Of a stretch of 64,000 nucleotides of DNA, positions 61,751 to 64,000 are shown one piece after another. Origin of the DNA: Dendrolimus kikuchii (taxonomy: Eukaryota > Arthropoda > Insecta > Lepidoptera > Lasiocampidae); assembly GCA_019925095.2 (NCBI GenBank), contig CM034413.1:12855001-12919000 (forward strand). Direction: 5' to 3'. The notes below the pieces were generated by a model that had not been told where the DNA came from, ran no database searches, and was given only the letters and a program-made list of their open reading frames with translations. The position numbers were made by a program, and so were the translations under genes. Positions within the stretch are counted from its first letter, which is position 1, and every line of letters starts with the position of its first letter.

Positions 61751-61844
61751 TTGGGGAGCCCGGTAGACATTATCCTGGCATGAAAAAATTAAAATCTAGA
61801 ACCTGATTACAGTGCCACCTACCGGGTCCAATTGTAAAGCGGAT

Positions 61845-62110
61845 CTTAATTCTTCGAAAAGTAATTGTGTAACATATTTCTGTATAAAATTTATTTAAAA
61901 AAAGGACTGAGCTAGATAAATAAGAAGAAAAACAATTTTTAGCTAGACGTGTTGCTGGGAAGTTTCTTACCGCTTCTCATCAGCAATAACACGCTGCGAA
62001 GCGGTGTACATAGAATAAGAAGTAAAATTAAGTTTTAACTTATAAGTATGACCTTCAAAAATAATTCTGCAATGGTACTTATTTTAAATAAAAACTTTTT
62101 AACACACAAA
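61845..62110 (+). mobile_element. 3' UTR of CR1-like element
   Basis: AATTCTTCGAAAAGTAATTG, GCTAGACGTGTTGCTGGGAA, CACGCTGCGAAGCGGTGTAC and TTAAATAAAAACTTTTTAAC follow 47575-47860. Confidence 0.7.
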
Positions 62111-62344
62111 AATTTCATTAAATACTTGGAACCCGATTCTCTGTCAGTCTGTCAGTCAGTCAATCAGCCAGTGAAGTCATGTAATATATTCTGTACTCGC
62201 AATCCCGGCAGACGTTATCCTACCCTGAAAAAATAAAAATCTACTAATTCTAGTGCCTCCTACTTGTTCCAATTGTGAATCTAAACCTTCCTTCTAGACC
62301 TTCGGAGACCCCCTCAAATACGCACAACAAATGTAATGAAATTC

Positions 62345-62632
62345 GATCAGCAGACAGACAGACGGCCCACTTGATGGAAAGCGGTTACCATCGCCTATGG
62401 ACATTTGCAACACCAAAGTTGCTACAAATGCGCTGCTGCTCTCTTAAGGGGGACTGGAACCTGGTCACTAACACAACTCGAGGTTGTTATGGCGACATAC
62501 CTTAGACCAGGGGTGGTAGCTATCCAGTCGGGCAAATGCCCTACCACCTGGCTGTGGGTTGTTGAGTCGCCTCTTACGACAAGCCGCCCCAACGCAGGAA
62601 ATTGTATTCTTTCTCCGTTCCTGCGCGGATAA
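62345..62632 (-). mobile_element. HRRW retroposon copy 16
   Basis: GATCAGCAGACAGACAGACG at the 3' side (no T-run), CCGTTCCTGCGCGGATAA at the 5' end. Lacks ATGCCGGA in the middle. Confidence 0.86.
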
Positions 62633-63045
62633 GTCCTCGGACAACGGATAGTCGTTCTCAAATTTTGCTATTATTATTAATAATTTTTATTTATATATAT
62701 TAGATTAAGGTTCACATACTATTAATTGATGCTTATGTGACTTAGTTGACAGCAGAACTTATACTTACCGACCTCTCGGTTTAAAAATAAATGCAATAAT
62801 TTTTTTAAAATTATAAATTACAATGAGACCTATCCTTTGTGTAAGTTGAAACATATCTAGCAAAATGAGAAAAAATCATCAAAATCGGTTGAGTAGTTTC
62901 GGAGTTCATCGCGCTCAAACACTGTGACAGGGAATTTATAAATAAATCAATAAATAATCGGCAGACAAAGACACATATTATATATCCCCAAATTAAGCAA
63001 ATTACGCTTGTGTTATGAGTAAATACAACGCACTACTCTGGGGCC
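62633..63045. other. AT-rich, partly repeat-like
   Basis: 62870-62940 has TCATCAAAATCGGTTGAGTA, a phrase common to several insect repeats; otherwise unassigned. Confidence 0.35.
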
Positions 63046-63049
63046 GATC

Positions 63050-63175
63050 CCAGACACCCAGACCATAGTAAATAACAGAAATTTGCCATACCAAGAATCG
63101 AACCCAGAGCCTCTGTGTTGCAGTGAGGTAAACCGTACAAAAGCTTAGCCCGTTCAACCACAGAGGCCGTCGTTA
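63050..63175 (-). mobile_element. tRNA-headed SINE of a second type
   Basis: The minus strand starts ACGACGGCCTCTGTGGTTGA with TGGTTGAACGGGC as A box, and CTGGGTTCGATTCTTGG as B box about 60 bp on, then an unrelated body. GCAACACAGAGG resembles an anticodon arm region. Confidence 0.65.
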
Positions 63176-63179
63176 TCAT

Positions 63180-63548
63180 TATATTAATACGTGAAGCAAT
63201 ACTTTGTACCCCTTATTACGAAAATAGCGCGGACGGAGTAGTATGGAATTTCGCACACTTATAGTTTATATAGAGAAGGAGTGCAGAATGCTAATATTTT
63301 TTTTAAATTATGTATAAAAAGTACATTAAAACTAATCAATAAAAAAATATCACACATACTACCATGTATTTGACACACATACGCATATATACTCTTTTGT
63401 TTATTCTTAAAGTCAAATTAGCAGTGTAGTCTTGGCGAAATCTGTGATTATAGAAGTATAGTCTTTGACAACAGAACCTCAATAATGTTCAAACTTATAA
63501 TTTAAATTAATTATGATCGAATTCTGACCGCTGGGCGACCACTAGTAT
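63180..63548. mobile_element. Single arm of the fold-back family
   Basis: TTAATACGTGAAGCAATACT to GACCGCTGGGCGACCACTAG, the most complete single copy in the window. Confidence 0.78.
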
Positions 63549-63552
63549 CTAT

Positions 63553-63642
<90 letters not shown>
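63549..63642. repeat. (AT)n microsatellite, about 90 bp
   Basis: Uninterrupted AT dinucleotide run. The flanks CGGCAGACAAA-ACAC... are repeated at 62960 and 63650. Confidence 0.95.
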
Positions 63643-63645
<3 letters not shown>

Positions 63646-63763
63646 AAATCGGCAGACAAACACACACGTTGTATATCCCCAAATTAAGCAAGTTACGCTT
63701 GTGTTATGGGTAATATACAATATAATATATAGATAGATTAAATTGTCTGTTTTCTAATTCCAG

Positions 63764-63787
63764 CCACAAACAATGCAAACCTGAGCC
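63764..63787 (+). promoter_or_regulatory. 5' leader with a 3-codon upstream ORF
   Basis: After the acceptor TTTCTAATTCCAG, the leader holds ATG CAA ACC TGA (63773-63784) ending 3 bp before the main ATG. If used, it could damp translation of the downstream start. Confidence 0.45.
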
Positions 63788-64000
63788 ATGGCACTGAAAT
63801 TCAAATACAAGGACGAACATGGTATACTCCAGATCAACATGAGCCCAACATCCAGCCAGAAAACAGAAGACTTAATAGACCCAAAATTCGATACAATCAA
63901 CACCCGCTTCGGACAGTACGACCTTTTCGGGGGGAAGTATGACGACCTAGAATCTGGTGGGGAGACCCCACGCTCGCTCTTCCGAAGCCGCTACAACAGC
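63788..64000 (+). CDS. First coding exon of an unrecognised protein (partial, runs off window)
   Basis: ATG at 63788 sits in GAGCCATGG, a strong initiation context (G at -3, G at +4), and an in-frame TGA at 63782 excludes an earlier start in this exon. 71 codons are visible: MALKFKYKDEHGILQINMSP, then a polar stretch, FDTINTRFGQYDLFGGKYDD and TPRSLFRSRYNS, with no signal peptide or membrane segment. A cytosolic N-terminus, perhaps of a larger membrane or signalling protein, is possible, but no family is recognised. The leader begins at a splice acceptor, so a non-coding first exon lies upstream, perhaps within the repeat-rich region. Confidence 0.75.
   Translation, partial: MALKFKYKDEHGILQINMSPTSSQKTEDLIDPKFDTINTRFGQYDLFGGKYDDLESGGETPRSLFRSRYNS

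Noticed and set aside
63511..63720. Repetitive Ile-Tyr open frame
   Set aside because: Translation of the (AT)n microsatellite.

Overview
The window is AT-rich animal DNA with long introns and a very dense load of decayed transposable elements. The mix (RTE-type and CR1/Jockey-type non-LTR elements, tRNA-headed SINEs, a Penelope-like element, pogo-like and Harbinger-like MITEs, and repeats beginning CTAGCTG-GCCCGCG) points to an insect, most likely a moth or butterfly. This is inference from the repeat flavour; no species can be named from the sequence alone.

Only two protein-coding genes are supported, both on the + strand. Positions 3656-23787 hold the 3' seven coding exons of a long coiled-coil golgin of the GMAP-210/TRIP11 (Drosophila Gmap) type. 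A 1066-codon exon (3656-6853) is followed by six short exons at 9128-9312, 12431-12594, 13620-13823, 20769-20910, 22298-22524 and 23570-23787. Their splice phases agree throughout, and they join into 1445 codons plus a stop. Exons five and six carry a region matching the C-terminal GRAB (Arf-binding) domain. The 5' exons lie before the window. At the far end (63764-64000) the first coding exon of a second, unrecognised gene begins and runs off the window.

The introns and the roughly 40 kb between the genes are mostly repeats. The most abundant are (i) an A-tailed retroposon of about 310 bp whose ORF ends in FGVANVHRRW (16 copies, plus 3 copies of a related longer element), and (ii) 5'-truncated copies of an RTE-like element ending in YPARELA with a (TATG)n tail (about 17 pieces). 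Smaller numbers of at least six other non-LTR lineages, three LTRs, Penelope-like pieces, SINEs, MITEs and fold-back elements are present.

The more unusual material is structural. A 145-bp higher-order tandem array at 15.27-16.37 kb appears to have grown in place from the coding part of a retrotransposon copy. The last coding exon of the golgin is tandemly copied downstream (23.65-24.96 kb) with its frame and stop kept in two copies. There are perfect palindromes at 1-91 and 59769-59808. One module of about 70 bp is shared by a Penelope-like terminal repeat and the 3' UTR of a different non-LTR element. Several nested insertions have clean target duplications. No CRISPR array, bacterial operon, rRNA gene or functional tRNA gene was seen.
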